This document shows positions 33,401-43,954 of a DNA stretch of 64,000 bases, one piece after another. This DNA is from Tetmemena sp. SeJ-2015 (taxonomy: Eukaryota; Ciliophora; Spirotrichea; Sporadotrichida; Oxytrichidae). The notes below the pieces were generated by a model. It saw only the letters and a program-made list of their open reading frames with translations. It made no database searches and was not told the DNA's origin. How positions within the stretch are numbered: position 1 is the first letter of the stretch; the number at the start of each line of letters is the position of its first letter. The stretch spans positions 1 to 64,000 of the forward strand of contig JAJKFJ010021974.1 of NCBI GenBank assembly GCA_027382625.1. Reading direction: 5' to 3'. The translations under genes and the position numbers were made by a program.

Positions 33401-34169
33401 CCCATCTGGAATGCACCCTGAAAATTAATCTATCTCAGTACCTGCATAAGCATCTAGTCAAGCAGAATAGAATGAAATAATGCAAGAATCATAGATTGAA
33501 ACTACAATAATCAGATAGCAAAACTAAATCACCCAAACCCCTTTGGAATAAGTCAACTAAGAAACTCAAACATTCTCACTCGAAACTTAACAGGAGGATT
33601 ACGCTCTAATGAATGACATTCAAACTAATTAGGAGGAAAAAATGATGGTTGAATAAAATTTAGAAAACTTGACTCTGAATCCTGCCACTGCTCGCTACAA
33701 ACCAGTTGGAGTGTTTGGCACCCTCTAAGATCTTATGGATTCTTAATAAACTGAGCAGACCTAGAGGAGGAATTTTTCTCCAAGCGGGAAGTCTAATGAG
33801 GTTGGTAAGTACTTTCATCTCCATAACTCTCATAATTCTCAATTACTTATTAATTTCTCAAGGTCTTAATTAGGAGGAATTCATAGCCAGCAAAACAGGG
33901 ATTTCAAAAACATTTCAGAACACAATGAGGCCTCCCCAATTAGAGGATAAGTTTTCTGCCAGCCAGACGTTTCACAATAATCTCTCAATCGCGACTCCTG
34001 CCCAAAAGAAGAACTTGAGAGAATTGGAGGAGCATTAGCTGGGGAATTCATCTAAACTCAACAAGTAAATTCAAGAGCAGAGAAGAAAAACTTTTAATAT
34101 GAGTAGTCAGGATAATAGCACCAAAAGCTTTCAGAGACAAATTTAAACTTATATTCATTACTATCGTGA
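30432..34169 (+). CDS. BAG6-like protein: ubiquitin-like domain plus Tudor-knot
   Basis: ATG at 30432 (MNEDDGSSQNQNGNERSNEA after removing the first IES). A ubiquitin-like domain lies at about 31200-31620: EITIRIKTMDSAESQIKID, VPVNRQRLIFQGKLLKDGTT, then VHMVANLENRSPQN. It is split by a GT-AG intron (about 31317-31450). Next is a segment near 31900, then a Tudor-knot/chromo-barrel near 32115-32280: LGQWVDVKDTIDQWLEAQVV and LIHYNGWGSRWDEWL. After that come QLAPIVDRMGRMLTDLSPHL near 32720 and a long Q-rich tail. The Ubl plus the Met-rich hydrophobic segment resembles BAG6/Scythe, a chaperone that holds hydrophobic clients for degradation or membrane insertion. The Tudor-knot is unusual for that family. 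It ends at TGA 34167-34169. Confidence 0.7.
30465..30492 (+). other. IES (pointer AAATTAA)
   Basis: AAATTAA at 30458-30464 and 30486-30492. Removal of 28 bp gives GSSQNQNGNERSNEANQL and avoids a TGA. Confidence 0.85.
33316..33364 (+). other. IES (pointer GATTA)
   Basis: GATTA at 33311-33315 and 33360-33364. Removal of 49 bp gives GVAAQNNQDQNQVPHRQN and avoids a TGA. Confidence 0.8.
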
Positions 34170-34204
34170 CAAGAGGTCTTAACTAAGTTTAAATTGTGAA
34201 TTAT

Positions 34205-34858
34205 TTTGAGGGAAACATGAGTTAGACGATGACTATGACTAATCGATTCTAGCCCTTAACAATGACTTAATTGAACGAAACAACTTCCCATAACTTACAG
34301 ACACGAGATATCAAAAATCCAATACTTAGCTAGACTCCTCATCAGCAGATAGGAGTTTTCCAATCTAATCGTCCCAACTATCCACCTAACTTAAGTTAAA
34401 CACCAGCGATGAACTCAACTGCGAAATATCTCAAAAATCCAATCAGCCAAGGTCTACTAGAAACTCAAAGCAAAGAATTAGAAATGAACCAGATTATGAG
34501 AAGGGGTAATACTCTTAAACCATCCTTCCCTTAACTAACATCAAATCAAATCTAGAAGGTGGTGGGAACTTCTAGGACTTAGAAGATAGCCAAACCCTCC
34601 GAAAAAGGCCATTCATTGATAGACAATCTTCACCAGGATTCCATATATATTACTATTCCTTTTATTAAATTCACTGATCGTCAAGAATAGTATCAAGCAT
34701 CATTTATTTATTTTAATAGTGCTCAACAACTAGATAACCAAGCGAGAAATTAATAGTAGAAGGCAACAGTTAAGAAAAAGATGATCTAAAAGCAAACTGT
34801 AGCTCAAAAAGATAAAAATTAGATTGAGTAAAGCCCATTCAAGAAGAGTCATCAATGA
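34205..34858 (+). CDS. Ser/Asn/Gln-rich segment, possibly part of the BAG6-like gene
   Basis: Two overlapping frames are open. The better one reads DQSILALNNDLIERNNFPQL, CEISQKSNQPRSTRNSKQR and TLRKRPFIDRQSSPGF. The other, from a Met-rich start, ends KDKNQIEQSPFKKSHQ and TGA 34856-34858. An IES near 34650 probably connects them. It follows the BAG6-like gene on the same strand by 35 bp, so it may be that gene's C-terminus. No domain recognised. Confidence 0.45.
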
Positions 34859-35390
34859 GTATTATATTTATCTAAGATTGAAGATTAAACCAATTTAATT
34901 TATTTGTCTCAAACAACTATCTCCTTTAAATTCTTATTATAAGCCAATAATTAAGCTAATACACTAACATAGTGCTATTATCTGTACTACAAATAGGAAG
35001 AAGAATATTAGATTTAATCTAATAGCATAATAAAACTCTTATATCTATATTTTTAGTTTAAAAACATCTTCACTTTTATTTTAACTTATTGTAATTTAAA
35101 TAATACTTAATTGTATGAGTAAAAGAATTAAAAAGTTTGAATTTAGAAATTATGTAAATATATCAATTCACAGGAGTGAGATAGTTCTTAATTTATGACA
35201 GTCAGTTTGCGAACTTTCATCAATTTCTGAAGGGTAGGAATACACAATTGATCAATTAGAAAAAAGCATATTGTGCTATCACAAATCCTAATAAGTAGAG
35301 GTACTTATTAGAGCCCTCATTCTCCTATAAGTTATCAGTTTACTAAATAATATAATTTTTAGGAGTTTATTGTTGACTTCTGATAGCATC
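34859..35390. other. AT-rich spacer
   Basis: No convincing frame. Confidence 0.4.
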
Positions 35391-35479
35391 TGTTGTTCAA
35401 TTATAAACATTTGTTCAAAGACAAAATTATTTAGTTGATGTTAAATTTTTCTCTAGATCTTGATAACCGATTTCAACTG

Positions 35480-35880
35480 AATAAATATAATGTAGGAAAT
35501 TTGACTGATGAATTTGGGGATGTTTGAGTAGAGATTTTCGAGTCCTTTACTTTATTAAAACCAGAGTCATCAGAGCTAAAGATAATACTAGATAGCGAGA
35601 ACCTATCCCGTATTTCTGGCAGATTATCCGGAATCTATGATTCAAAATCTGAATTCTTTTAGCTAAGCAAGAAATTTTGTGAGTTGGTCTATTGAAACTT
35701 TGCATTCTCATAATTTGGGACAAGAGGGATAGTACCTTAAATATTGAGATTTTATAGGTGGAGATTAAGATTATGTGTTGAATTTTGTTCATAATTTTTG
35801 CGGTAAACAGATTAGAATTCGCTATAGGGATTCATATTATGAATCTTATCTTCAGTCACTGATTGTGTCTGATCACTAAT
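35480..35880 (+). CDS. Possible coding segment, unknown
   Basis: A plus-strand frame reads EIFESFTLLKPESSELKIIL, DSENLSRISGRLSGIYDSKS and EFFQLSKKFCELVY before a TGA. It looks protein-like, but no start, stop or domain was found, and the minus strand is also open. Confidence 0.3.
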
Positions 35881-35899
35881 AGTTCATTTATATGAGAAT

Positions 35900-37010
35900 T
35901 GACAAGATTAAAAGAATAATACTCCAAGATGGCTTCCGATATTATTATAGATTAGGCTTCCATTCGGGCGGCTCGATTGGATTCAGAGAGCAGCTGAAGG
36001 GGAAGGTAGGCCATGACTTAATTGCCTTGAAGGAGGTCCTTGACCTTTCTGGCTCTTGTGAATGCTCAGGTTGTCCATGATGACGATACAGCTTTGGGAG
36101 GCAACCTGAAGGAGGCGCTGGAGGATGGTAGTGAAGTGGCCAACATTGTTGCTACCAGTGAAGATGTGGTGGTGGACGAGTCCGCTCCTCAAGCTGATTG
36201 CACCTATGATTGTGGCTGAGCAACCGCGCACATTTGGAATCGGACTGTCATCGACCGCTTGAGCCAGGTCCGCCTCAAGGACTGCCACCTGTGGAAGGAA
36301 GACTCGCCAATGTAGATCAGCTCATGGCCTTCGAACATCCACCTCGTTATGGCTTTCGAAAACTCCTGCTGCCTGTCCTCCAACTGGCGCCTACGCTCGC
36401 CCTTGCTAATGTAGGAGTAGCCCGCAGAGCGAAAGTAGACTTTGTTGTGGTGGAAGAGCTTCATCAGGGTTGCGGGGCAGACTCGTGGCATGTCCAGGTG
36501 CACCTCTTAGTAGTATACACGGTCCTTCAAGCTCATGTGGGCAGTCTCGAGCAGAAGCTTGGCAGTCGTTATGCGCTCCTCGGTTTCGGGAAGGATCTTC
36601 CTCTTGCCGCCGCTTTGCGATCCCCGCGATTCGCAGATGAAGCCATTGAGCCTCCATCTCTGCACTATCATGGCAACAGTGCTCGGTTTGATTACTGTAT
36701 TCGCGGCCACCTGGTTGTAACTCCGGAGGATGGAGTCGTCGCTGCGGAGGGTTCCATACCGAAGCAGTATCGCATAAAAGTGCAGATCGTGCGACAGCGT
36801 TACCTTCAAATGCACTTTGGAGGGCCCTCTCCTATTTAGTCTCATAGAGAGGCCATGCTGGCTAAGGCTCTCGAGATAGGGGATGAGGTTTTGGTTGGGA
36901 AGGAAGCGAACCGCCGCCTAATGATGGCTGTTTTGGCATTGATCGCCTAGGTAGACATCGAGCTTCCATTTGCGACGTGGAACAGGATGCGCCGAATCCA
37001 TTACTTGCCG
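35900..37010 (-). pseudogene. Decayed Tc1/IS630-type DDE transposase
   Basis: A GC-rich block (clearly above 50% GC by eye) in an AT-rich window. The minus strand encodes a helix-turn-helix N-terminus (NQVAANTVIKPSTVAMIVQR near 36700), then a catalytic core with the strand YIGESSFHRWQSLRRTW near 36300, TIIGAISLRSGLVHHHIF near 36200, the second acidic motif IVIMDNLSIHKS near 36070 and the third, LNPIEPPEW, near 35980. The first catalytic Asp, expected before E-S-S-F, is Gly here. Frames shift near 36270 and near 36050, so this copy cannot be active. IS630/Tc1/mariner transposases (including the TBE type) are abundant in spirotrich germlines and are removed from the macronucleus. No clear terminal inverted repeats were seen. 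Confidence 0.8.
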
Positions 37011-37055
37011 TAATTATAATATGCAATTGAATATTTAACTCTTGGGATTAACTTC

Positions 37056-37657
37056 TCAATTCTTATATAAATGAACTATAAGTTAGATTTTTGGGCTTTT
37101 AGATGCTTCATATTATCTCAGCATAGAGAGTGCATCATTCAGAAAATAATGACACATTTGTAAATAAAATTGACTTGATATCATTTTATTGCTGATGGTA
37201 TTTTCGAAAGTTTGTAACTCTTGTTTATTTTCTCCATTTTTATTGTTTATCTCTTGAGAATTAACATACTCTACATGTCCTTTGACCATATTAAATCTTT
37301 CTAATATGGAAAGGTTTGAGTTGCTAATTTGCTGGGAATTTGGGGAGCGAGATTGTGTGCTACTGCTTTGGGTAGAATGAGATTAGTTCTCTTGTTCTAA
37401 TGATGATGAAATAGTAAGGTGGTGCTATTTCGTCTGCATCATCTATTGATTAGGGTTTGAGTAGCTACTATATCTTGAGGCGTTAAAGTCAATATTAAAA
37501 TCCCTTTCGCACTCATAAGCGAAGTTAAGAATATTTTATTCTATAACTCAAAGCTTGCTGGCATGCTAGGACTACCTTATCTTTGCTGAGTGTAGTAATT
37601 TGATTTAGAATCACTTTGGATTAAAGGCTCCTGGATGAAATTTTCGTGGTGACGCAT
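37056..37657 (-). CDS. Ser/Gln/Asn-rich protein, unknown
   Basis: ATG at 37655-37657 (MRHHENFIQEPLIQSDSKSN). After a short break the frame continues RDFNIDFNASRYSSYSNPNQ, a Ser/Gln stretch, NLSILERFNMVKGHVEYVNS, and ends SQFYLQMCHYFLNDALSML and PKIQLIVHLYKN with TGA 37056-37058. One IES is needed near 37540. It abuts the transposase block on its 3' side. No family recognised. Confidence 0.6.
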
Positions 37658-37911
37658 CTGCTGTTATCAATATGTAAGAGTTGGTGATGTAATGAAGTTA
37701 CTAAGTTTATAAATTATTAGCTAAATATTCCCAATACTCCAGAGTCATCTCATCTCAATAGTATTAATCAGTAGTATATCTTAGATCAATTAGACACGTA
37801 ATGCAATATTCTATCTGCATTTCTGTGCACAAATCAATTATAGAGGAAATTACAAAATATTCATAAATAAATAATCATTCAAATCAAGTTTATAAAACAT
37901 TATTCCAAAAA
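37658..37911. other. Intergenic, AT-rich
   Basis: Short spacer between two minus-strand genes. No coding pattern. Confidence 0.4.
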
Positions 37912-39011
37912 TCAATTTTTCTTTTCACTTCTCTTCTACTTCTTTTCGGTTTAAGTAGGTTGAGGCTATCCCATTAATTGGAGTTGCTCATTATAAAGTT
38001 GTTATTATTGCGCTGTACTTGCTATTGTTACACTACCTGTGAGTCTGTTTGCTATGCCTCCCGTTCCCCCAGAATCTTTCCTTTTCTTTGCATCTTTACT
38101 CTTGCTTGAAGATTTCTTACCTCCTTTTTTGCCCTCTAAAATATTCATTATAGTGATAAATATTCCTCATGTTTCTTCTCTTCCTCTCTTTCTCTTGCTT
38201 GTTGCTCCTCTTCCAACTTCTATCTTTCTCTCTCCTCTCTTTCCTGAATCTCCCTCATTTTTTCTTCCTCTGCTCTGATAACTGATAGCTGACTATTTTA
38301 AGCCCTATCTACCTCAATCTATCTATTTCCAGCCATTATTCTGCAGACATCCATTCGCTATGTGGCAAGTCTCAGTTCCTCTTTCAGTTTGAGTATTTCA
38401 TCTTCATATATCGATTTCTTCACTCTGATCTCCCTATGCTATAATTTAATTTATATGTTAAAAGCAACTCTGTTATTATTAATATAAATGCAACTTTTTC
38501 ATGGTGTCTTTAATATTGACTTGCTCCTATTCAACATCTCTGAGAGCGTAGTCTTCCTTCTTAAAAGCAATCTCTAAGTCTAGTCGTTTTTAATGAACTC
38601 TTTACTCTGCCTGCTTTATTTCCTCATCAAGCTAAGTGAGAAAATCTGCTACTTCTTCTGCAGTTTCTTAGTACTCCTCATATTTCAAATCCTTTACTTC
38701 TCTCTACTGAACTACACTTTCTTTCAGTTGTTCTATCTTCTCCTCTAAATTGATTATTATTAGTTCTCAAATAGAAAAGTGCAAAATGTTTATCATAATA
38801 AACATAAGTTTATCTGCTCCTTATTCTAAACTGCGAACTGAATTTGTCTATGAGTTTCTTCTAGCTCCTTCTGCTTGTTATTTAGAATAAGTAGCTTCAG
38901 TTCATGTTAGTAGTGAGGCATTCGCTGTCGACTCATGGTCTCTCTATTTTTGCGACAAACTCTATTCATTTCCTCCACATCTCGCACATTTATCGCATTG
39001 TTTTCCACCAT
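37912..39011 (-). CDS. Long coiled-coil protein
   Basis: ATG at 39009-39011 (MVENNAINVRDVEEMNRVCR). The protein is almost entirely predicted coiled coil: KQKELEETHRQIQFAVQNK, EEVADFLTQLDEEIKQAEQR, LRLATQRMDVCRIMAGNRQ and REERERQKLEEEQQARER, followed by a basic KKSSSKSKDAKKRKDSGGTG and a Q-rich tail ending QTEKKQKRSEKKN with TGA 37912-37914. The region near 38770-38830 and that near 38450-38490 hold removed DNA; an IES at 38141-38160 is firm. The pattern is common in axonemal and basal-body proteins of ciliates, but the specific family is not certain. Confidence 0.75.
38141..38160 (-). other. 20-bp IES (pointer TTTA)
   Basis: TAAA on plus at 38137-38140 and 38157-38160. Removal gives EEKKHEEYLEGKKGGKKSSS and avoids a TGA. 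A longer imperfect repeat (GAATATTT) overlaps but gives a worse frame. Confidence 0.7.
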
Positions 39012-39035
39012 TATTAAAATTCTAATAAAAACTAT

Positions 39036-40819
39036 TCAATAGAATAGAATTATCCTCTAGAGATAAGGATGTGAGGCCACTGCTTCTTTTAGGGCCAGTC
39101 CTCCTTCCCTCTGAATTTGATTTTGCTTTAAGTTTAGTATTCTAAGAGAGACGTTCTAAGCTAAAGCTCTAGAGAACAGAGTTGCACCCTTGCAAGTTAT
39201 GTTATTGTATGACAAGTCTAAATTCTCCACTGGAAATGAGTAAACTTTATTTACCTATAAATATCAATATGACAATAATCCTGCAATTAGCACTTAAGAT
39301 TATATTTATAGGTAGACAATTTCTGAAAAGTTTTAAACACCTCCATCTCCAAAGTTGTTATTAGATAGCCTGAGAGTTTGAAGTTTCTTATTTTTGGCCA
39401 TGCCTTGACAGATATAGTAGGCTCCTTCCTCTTCCAGTTAGCACCAGTTCATAGATAGCGTAGTGAGGAACATATTGATTCATAAGTGTCTCTCTCATAA
39501 TTCTGAGTCTCTTGCCTTCTAGATGATTGCGATCAAGAATGATCTCCTTCACTTTATTGTTTCTTTGAAGTACTGAAAACAGAGACTATGCTCCTTTGAA
39601 GGTGAATTTGCAAGAAGTCACATTCAGCTTCTCAATATGGATAATTTAAAGAGAGTGTTTCTACATAAGTTGAATATGGTTTTTGTTGCCAAGAGCCATA
39701 GCTATCTATCTGATTCCTTTATTTCCAAGATAGTTAAAGCTGAGATCAAGTTCCTTAAGATGAGATCTAATGATTGCTTGCTTCAGCTTCTCAAAGACTT
39801 CTAAGTTACTAAGCTCACTCATTTGACATTTGAGAGACTGCAATTAGCAAGATGTGAAATATACAAACAACACTTTTTTACTAATCATTAAATTATGTCT
39901 AGTTATCTTAAGATGACTCCTCATCTAAAAACGCATCATAAATTAATGCACATATAAAATAATTCTAATTATATCACAAAGAGCCATCATTCCTTCATTC
40001 CCAAGTCCTATTGAGGAAATGTCGAGGATATTCAAATACTTATTCATTTTCAGTAAATCTCTTAGGGCAAAATAACCACTCTGAGAAATTCGATTGCGAG
40101 ACATCCCCTCTAAGGTAGATACATTCAGGGAAATTAGAGAATGATTTCTCCGCAAAGCTTTAAAAATCTCAATCATTCCCTCGTTTCCTATCTCATTAGA
40201 AGCCACATTTAAGTAAATAAAAAATAGAGTAAGATAAAAGTGTACTACAGTCTTAGATTTAGAAATTGCTTTCATAAGTATCCTCACTCCTTCGTCACCT
40301 AGCTAATTTTTATGGAGGTCTATCCTTGCAATTCTACTGTTTTAAGGATCTAGAAGTATATGTTTCAAGCATGTAAACATATTAACTTTTCAAAATATAC
40401 TTAAATGTTGCAAAATTTTGACTAAGGCCCATCTCAGGGAAAGAAATGAGTCTGTTTATTGAGATCTTTTAGCAAAGTTCTTGAAACCTGGAGAGTTAAA
40501 CTTAATAAGCAGGTATTATAAGGTCATCACACTTTGCTTTAAATAGCTTTGTAACTTCCTCACTACTTAGCGTGGGAATTTTGCTATCTACGACTTCATA
40601 TTATAGCTTGTGATAAATTTAAATAAATTCATCAATCTCAATGACTGCAGAGTTGAGTCGCTACTTTTAAAGGAACATCCTCTGTAGTATGTCTTGCATC
40701 TAGCTGAAATTTCTGTCTCCACCTGAAAAGATATTAGAGTTGTTTGGGCTCTAGCTTATCCATGGGCTTTAATCTCCATAAAGATCTTGATATGATTAAG
40801 CTTACTGCCCTTTCAACAT
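39036..40819 (-). CDS. Leucine-rich repeat (RNI-type) protein
   Basis: ATG at 40817-40819 (MLKGQQAQSYQDLYGDQSPW). The N-terminal part reads RLNSAVIEIDEFIQIYHKL. From about 40400 it consists of LRRs of the ribonuclease-inhibitor type: RIARIDLHKNQLGDEGVRIL, HLNVASNEIGNEGMIEIFKA, YLNILDISSIGLGNEGMMAL, LKELDLSFNYLGNKGIRQI, VKEIILDRNHLEGKRLRIM, LQTLRLSNNNFGDGGVQ, ENLDLSYNNITCKGATLF and LRILNLKQNQIQREGGLAL. It ends YLQRIILFY and TGA 39036-39038. LRRs give a curved protein-binding surface. An IES at 40215-40241 is firm; others lie near 39900 and 39260-39340. The start is 25 bp from the neighbouring coiled-coil gene's ATG region on the other side. Confidence 0.8.
40215..40241 (-). other. IES in LRR gene (pointer ACTT)
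   Basis: AAGT on plus at 40211-40214 and 40238-40241. The 27 bp are in frame and break the LRR. Removal gives SKTVVHLNVASNEIGNEG, a normal repeat. Confidence 0.8.
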
Positions 40820-40973
40820 CTCCTATCCACTTTATAGAATGGGATACTGCTAAGACCCGTAAGCATCATTATAGTAAAATTTAATTTCCTATTAATTGCG
40901 CAAATAATTTTTTTACAAAATGGTTTTAATTAAAACTTTTAGTTTGTACATAATTTATTGGCTTGGAAAGATA

Positions 40974-43580
40974 TCATTCAAAAGAGTTTACTGAATCATA
41001 AATTCCATCAAATACAAATTGACATTAGTCTTTAATAATAGTAAAATAAAAATTATGAATTGGAGTCTCTTCTATTTACCTATTTCCATCCATACTTTGA
41101 TTGAGATAACTTGTTCTAATTTTACCTTCTTTTTAATTGAGAATTTCAGAGCCAGTATTAACATGAAAAGAGACACTATTTTAATTTGAGCTGCTTACAG
41201 CGCCAGTGTAAGACTTTAGCTTTCTATGATGTCCTGGCTGGTTAATAGAGTTGGGATAATTGATACTATGATTATTTGAGGCAATAGCAGAATTTGTATA
41301 AGCAGTCATTGCCGACATCTCTGCTTATTAAGATCCGTTTAAGCCTTTTATTTCATGAGCTAGTAAAAATAATCCTAATAAGAAATGAACTGCTTGAAGT
41401 AAGTATCGTCAAGTTTAAGGTGAGCTTTGGGTGAGGTCTGTCTATTTTTAAAGTGTGAAGGCCTCTTAAACTATTGAAATTATCTGGTCTATGCTATTTG
41501 ATTCATCAATAGTTGGAGAGTTAGACATCATTCTGTTCAACTAATATATAATTAGAGTATTTAAAATTTTTAAAGTTCAAGCTAGAGGAAACTTATACTC
41601 TACTGTTGCTGCCGTGTCTACTATTGAAGGTAAGTGATGGCTTGGCATTGATTGAAGCATTCTGATACATTTTGTTCCTCTTTGACTTTGCAAATTTGAT
41701 AACGGCCTATTTCCGCCAAATCCCATCACTCTACTGCTGTTTTATTGAGAGTGGTACTAATCCAATGTGGTGTTAGGCTGTAGAGACGTTCTCACACTTC
41801 CAAAAGCAGTGCCTCCTCCAAGCTAATTCTTCGACACACCATTCATGGAAAAGTTCACTCCACCTAATGCGCTTCTCTAGCTTTAATAAATCATGTCGAC
41901 CTGACTACTTTAAGTCTATCCTGCATATAATATCTAACAAACAATTACTTATGCTTCGTTTGCTCCTATCATACTCTGACTTTGCTAATGATTTGAACCT
42001 GTTCTAAAATTAAGTTGAGACTTTCGCAATCTGTGAGATGTAGCTTAAGAAGGCTGGCTAGTGCCGCGTGTAATACTTATACCTAAGAATCTAAAAGAAA
42101 ATCGTGAAAGGTTTAGAGAAATACAGTTTAAGAAAAATAAGAAGAAGCTAGAGATCAGAGTTGAAGTGATATATATTAACTTATCATATATTTAAATTTC
42201 TTAATTTTTAATGTCTGTTGACTTTCTACCATCCCCACATATCTCAGTACAATGTCTTTAGGTGCTGGTTCAACTGTTTCTCGAAAGCATGAGTGAAAGT
42301 AGGGTGTCTGTTTTGCTGTCTCCACTTTAGTGGAACTCTGCTATTTCAGTTGCTTGGTTGAAGTTGAAATCCTTTTGAAAACTTTTGACACTTTGCACTT
42401 TGAGTGAGTTTTCTAACTGATCTGATAATCAATATACTCTCCGATATCCTTTTCCTTCCACTAGAGTGGAGACAAGCAAAACAGACACCCTACTTTCACT
42501 CATGCTTTCGAGAAACAGTTGAACCAGCACCTAAAGACACTTGCACTGAGATATGTGGAGATGGAAAGAAGTCAACTGCCATTAAAAATTAAGAAATTTA
42601 AATATATGATAAGTTAAAATATATCACTTCAACTCTGATCTCTAGCTTCTTCTTATTTTTCTTAAACTGTATTTCTCTAAACCTTTCACGATTTTCTTTT
42701 AGATTCTTAGGTATAGTGTTGTATCTATCTCTAATAGTTCTGACCTCAGTTTTATCAGGACTTTCAAAGATATTTTATTTAAGTAAAATGGGACTGTTGT
42801 TATTAGAATCAGGTGGAAAAATAGCATCTCTCTGTTGCTGTGCTACAAAGTTATTTACTTTGCTAAGTTGGAGTTTCCTTGCAGCTGGGTTGAATTTTTG
42901 CTGCATCTAGTAGGCTGACTTTGGGCGCTCTTTGATGAACGATTTCATAGCTGCAACCTTCTTCGAGATGCTGATTAAATAATTGATGAATTAAAATAGT
43001 AACTTGATGTTGTTATAGTCCATGTATTGCGTTTAGTCGTCTCCTTCTCTTAACTATAAGCAAAGTTTTATTTAATTTTTTATATAAAATGGTGATCTTA
43101 TAGGCTAATTTTGGCAATTCGCAAAAAATTTCAAAAAGAAATTTGATTGAGTTTATAAAGCACTTACTTATCTTTCGAGAGCTAACTTGGTCTCGAGTGT
43201 AGTGTGTTCAATTATCATTTTGAGTCTGGCTTAATTCTCCTTTAAAACGTTTCTTGCGCTCTTGCGATCAGGAGACTAACTATTCTATAATCATAGAAAC
43301 AATTCATATCTAGAATAGAGAATGTTCCTTAAATATTAAAGTAACCATTTTGATTATGAGTGAAAGGAGAAGCTCCTGTATGCTTAGTTGCTGAATTATT
43401 TGGAGAGCCAATAGCAGAGGACAAAACACTCCCTCCGCCACCTCCTACACCACTTAGAGTGCTCATCTATTTCATTAAGTTCATTCTATCTTCGTTCTTT
43501 TGAAGTTCTGCTTTTCGACTTTTCTGAGCAATAGTTTCTTTTAGGATGATGGAATTTAATGGATGATTTCTCCTTTACTT
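40974..43580 (-). CDS. Ser/Asn/Gln-rich protein with coiled-coil, unknown
   Basis: Read along the minus strand: AQKSRKAELQKNEDRMNLM near 43520, a Gly stretch, RNVLKENQARLKMIIEHTT near 43230, KKVAAMKSFIKERPKSAYQ near 42940, RDRYNTIPKNLKENRERF near 42710 (inside arm 2 of the inverted repeat), then ITRGTSQPSQATSHRLRKS near 42070, NASINAKPSLTFNSRHGSN near 41640 and INQPGHHRKLKSYTGAVSS near 41200, ending YDSVNSFE with TGA 40974-40976. Introns and several IESs are needed. No domain recognised. The start lies upstream of about 43560 and is not fixed. Confidence 0.6.
42076..42718. repeat. Long inverted repeat, arms about 255 bp
   Basis: Arm 1 (about 42076-42333) is the reverse complement of arm 2 (about 42455-42718) with roughly 10% differences, around a spacer of about 120 bp. 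The outer edge is TATACCTAAGAATC on arm 1 (plus) and its complement on arm 2. Read outward to inward, both arms carry IPKNLKENRERFREIQFK and, further in, a segment intact only in arm 2 (FFPSPHISVQVSLGAGSTVS); arm 1 has a frame-breaking change there. Confidence 0.85.
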
Positions 43581-43954
43581 ACTAAAAGCTAATAAATTTT
43601 AATTGCTAAATTTATTCCCACTCTATAAATACTCATAATCATCTCAGTACAGCATTAATTCACTCTTATTTTGAGATTAAAGGGTCAAAGTTCGTGCGAT
43701 ATTTGGTAGATAATAAGGGCAATAGAAATGATTGGCAGTCTATTTAATAAGATTCTACTCCCCTTACTCTATCTAATTCAGACCATTATTATTCCTCAAT
43801 CAATAATAGCATAAATAATTAATATACTATGATGAGTGATTTGAGAATAGAAGGGTGCAAATCTTTTATTTGCGTGTAATCCTTAGTATTTATTAATTAA
43901 AGATATTAAACCATCACTTAAATCTCTACCTAAACACAAACAAATCTTTCACAC
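43581..43954. other. Intergenic region upstream of GDH
   Basis: AT-rich spacer between divergent genes. It should contain the promoters of both; no motif could be assigned. Confidence 0.4.

Noticed and set aside
36210..36839. A 209-residue plus-strand open frame, the longest of its kind in this block
   Set aside because: It is the antisense of the GC-rich transposase, whose motifs are on the minus strand; the plus-strand product shows no domain.
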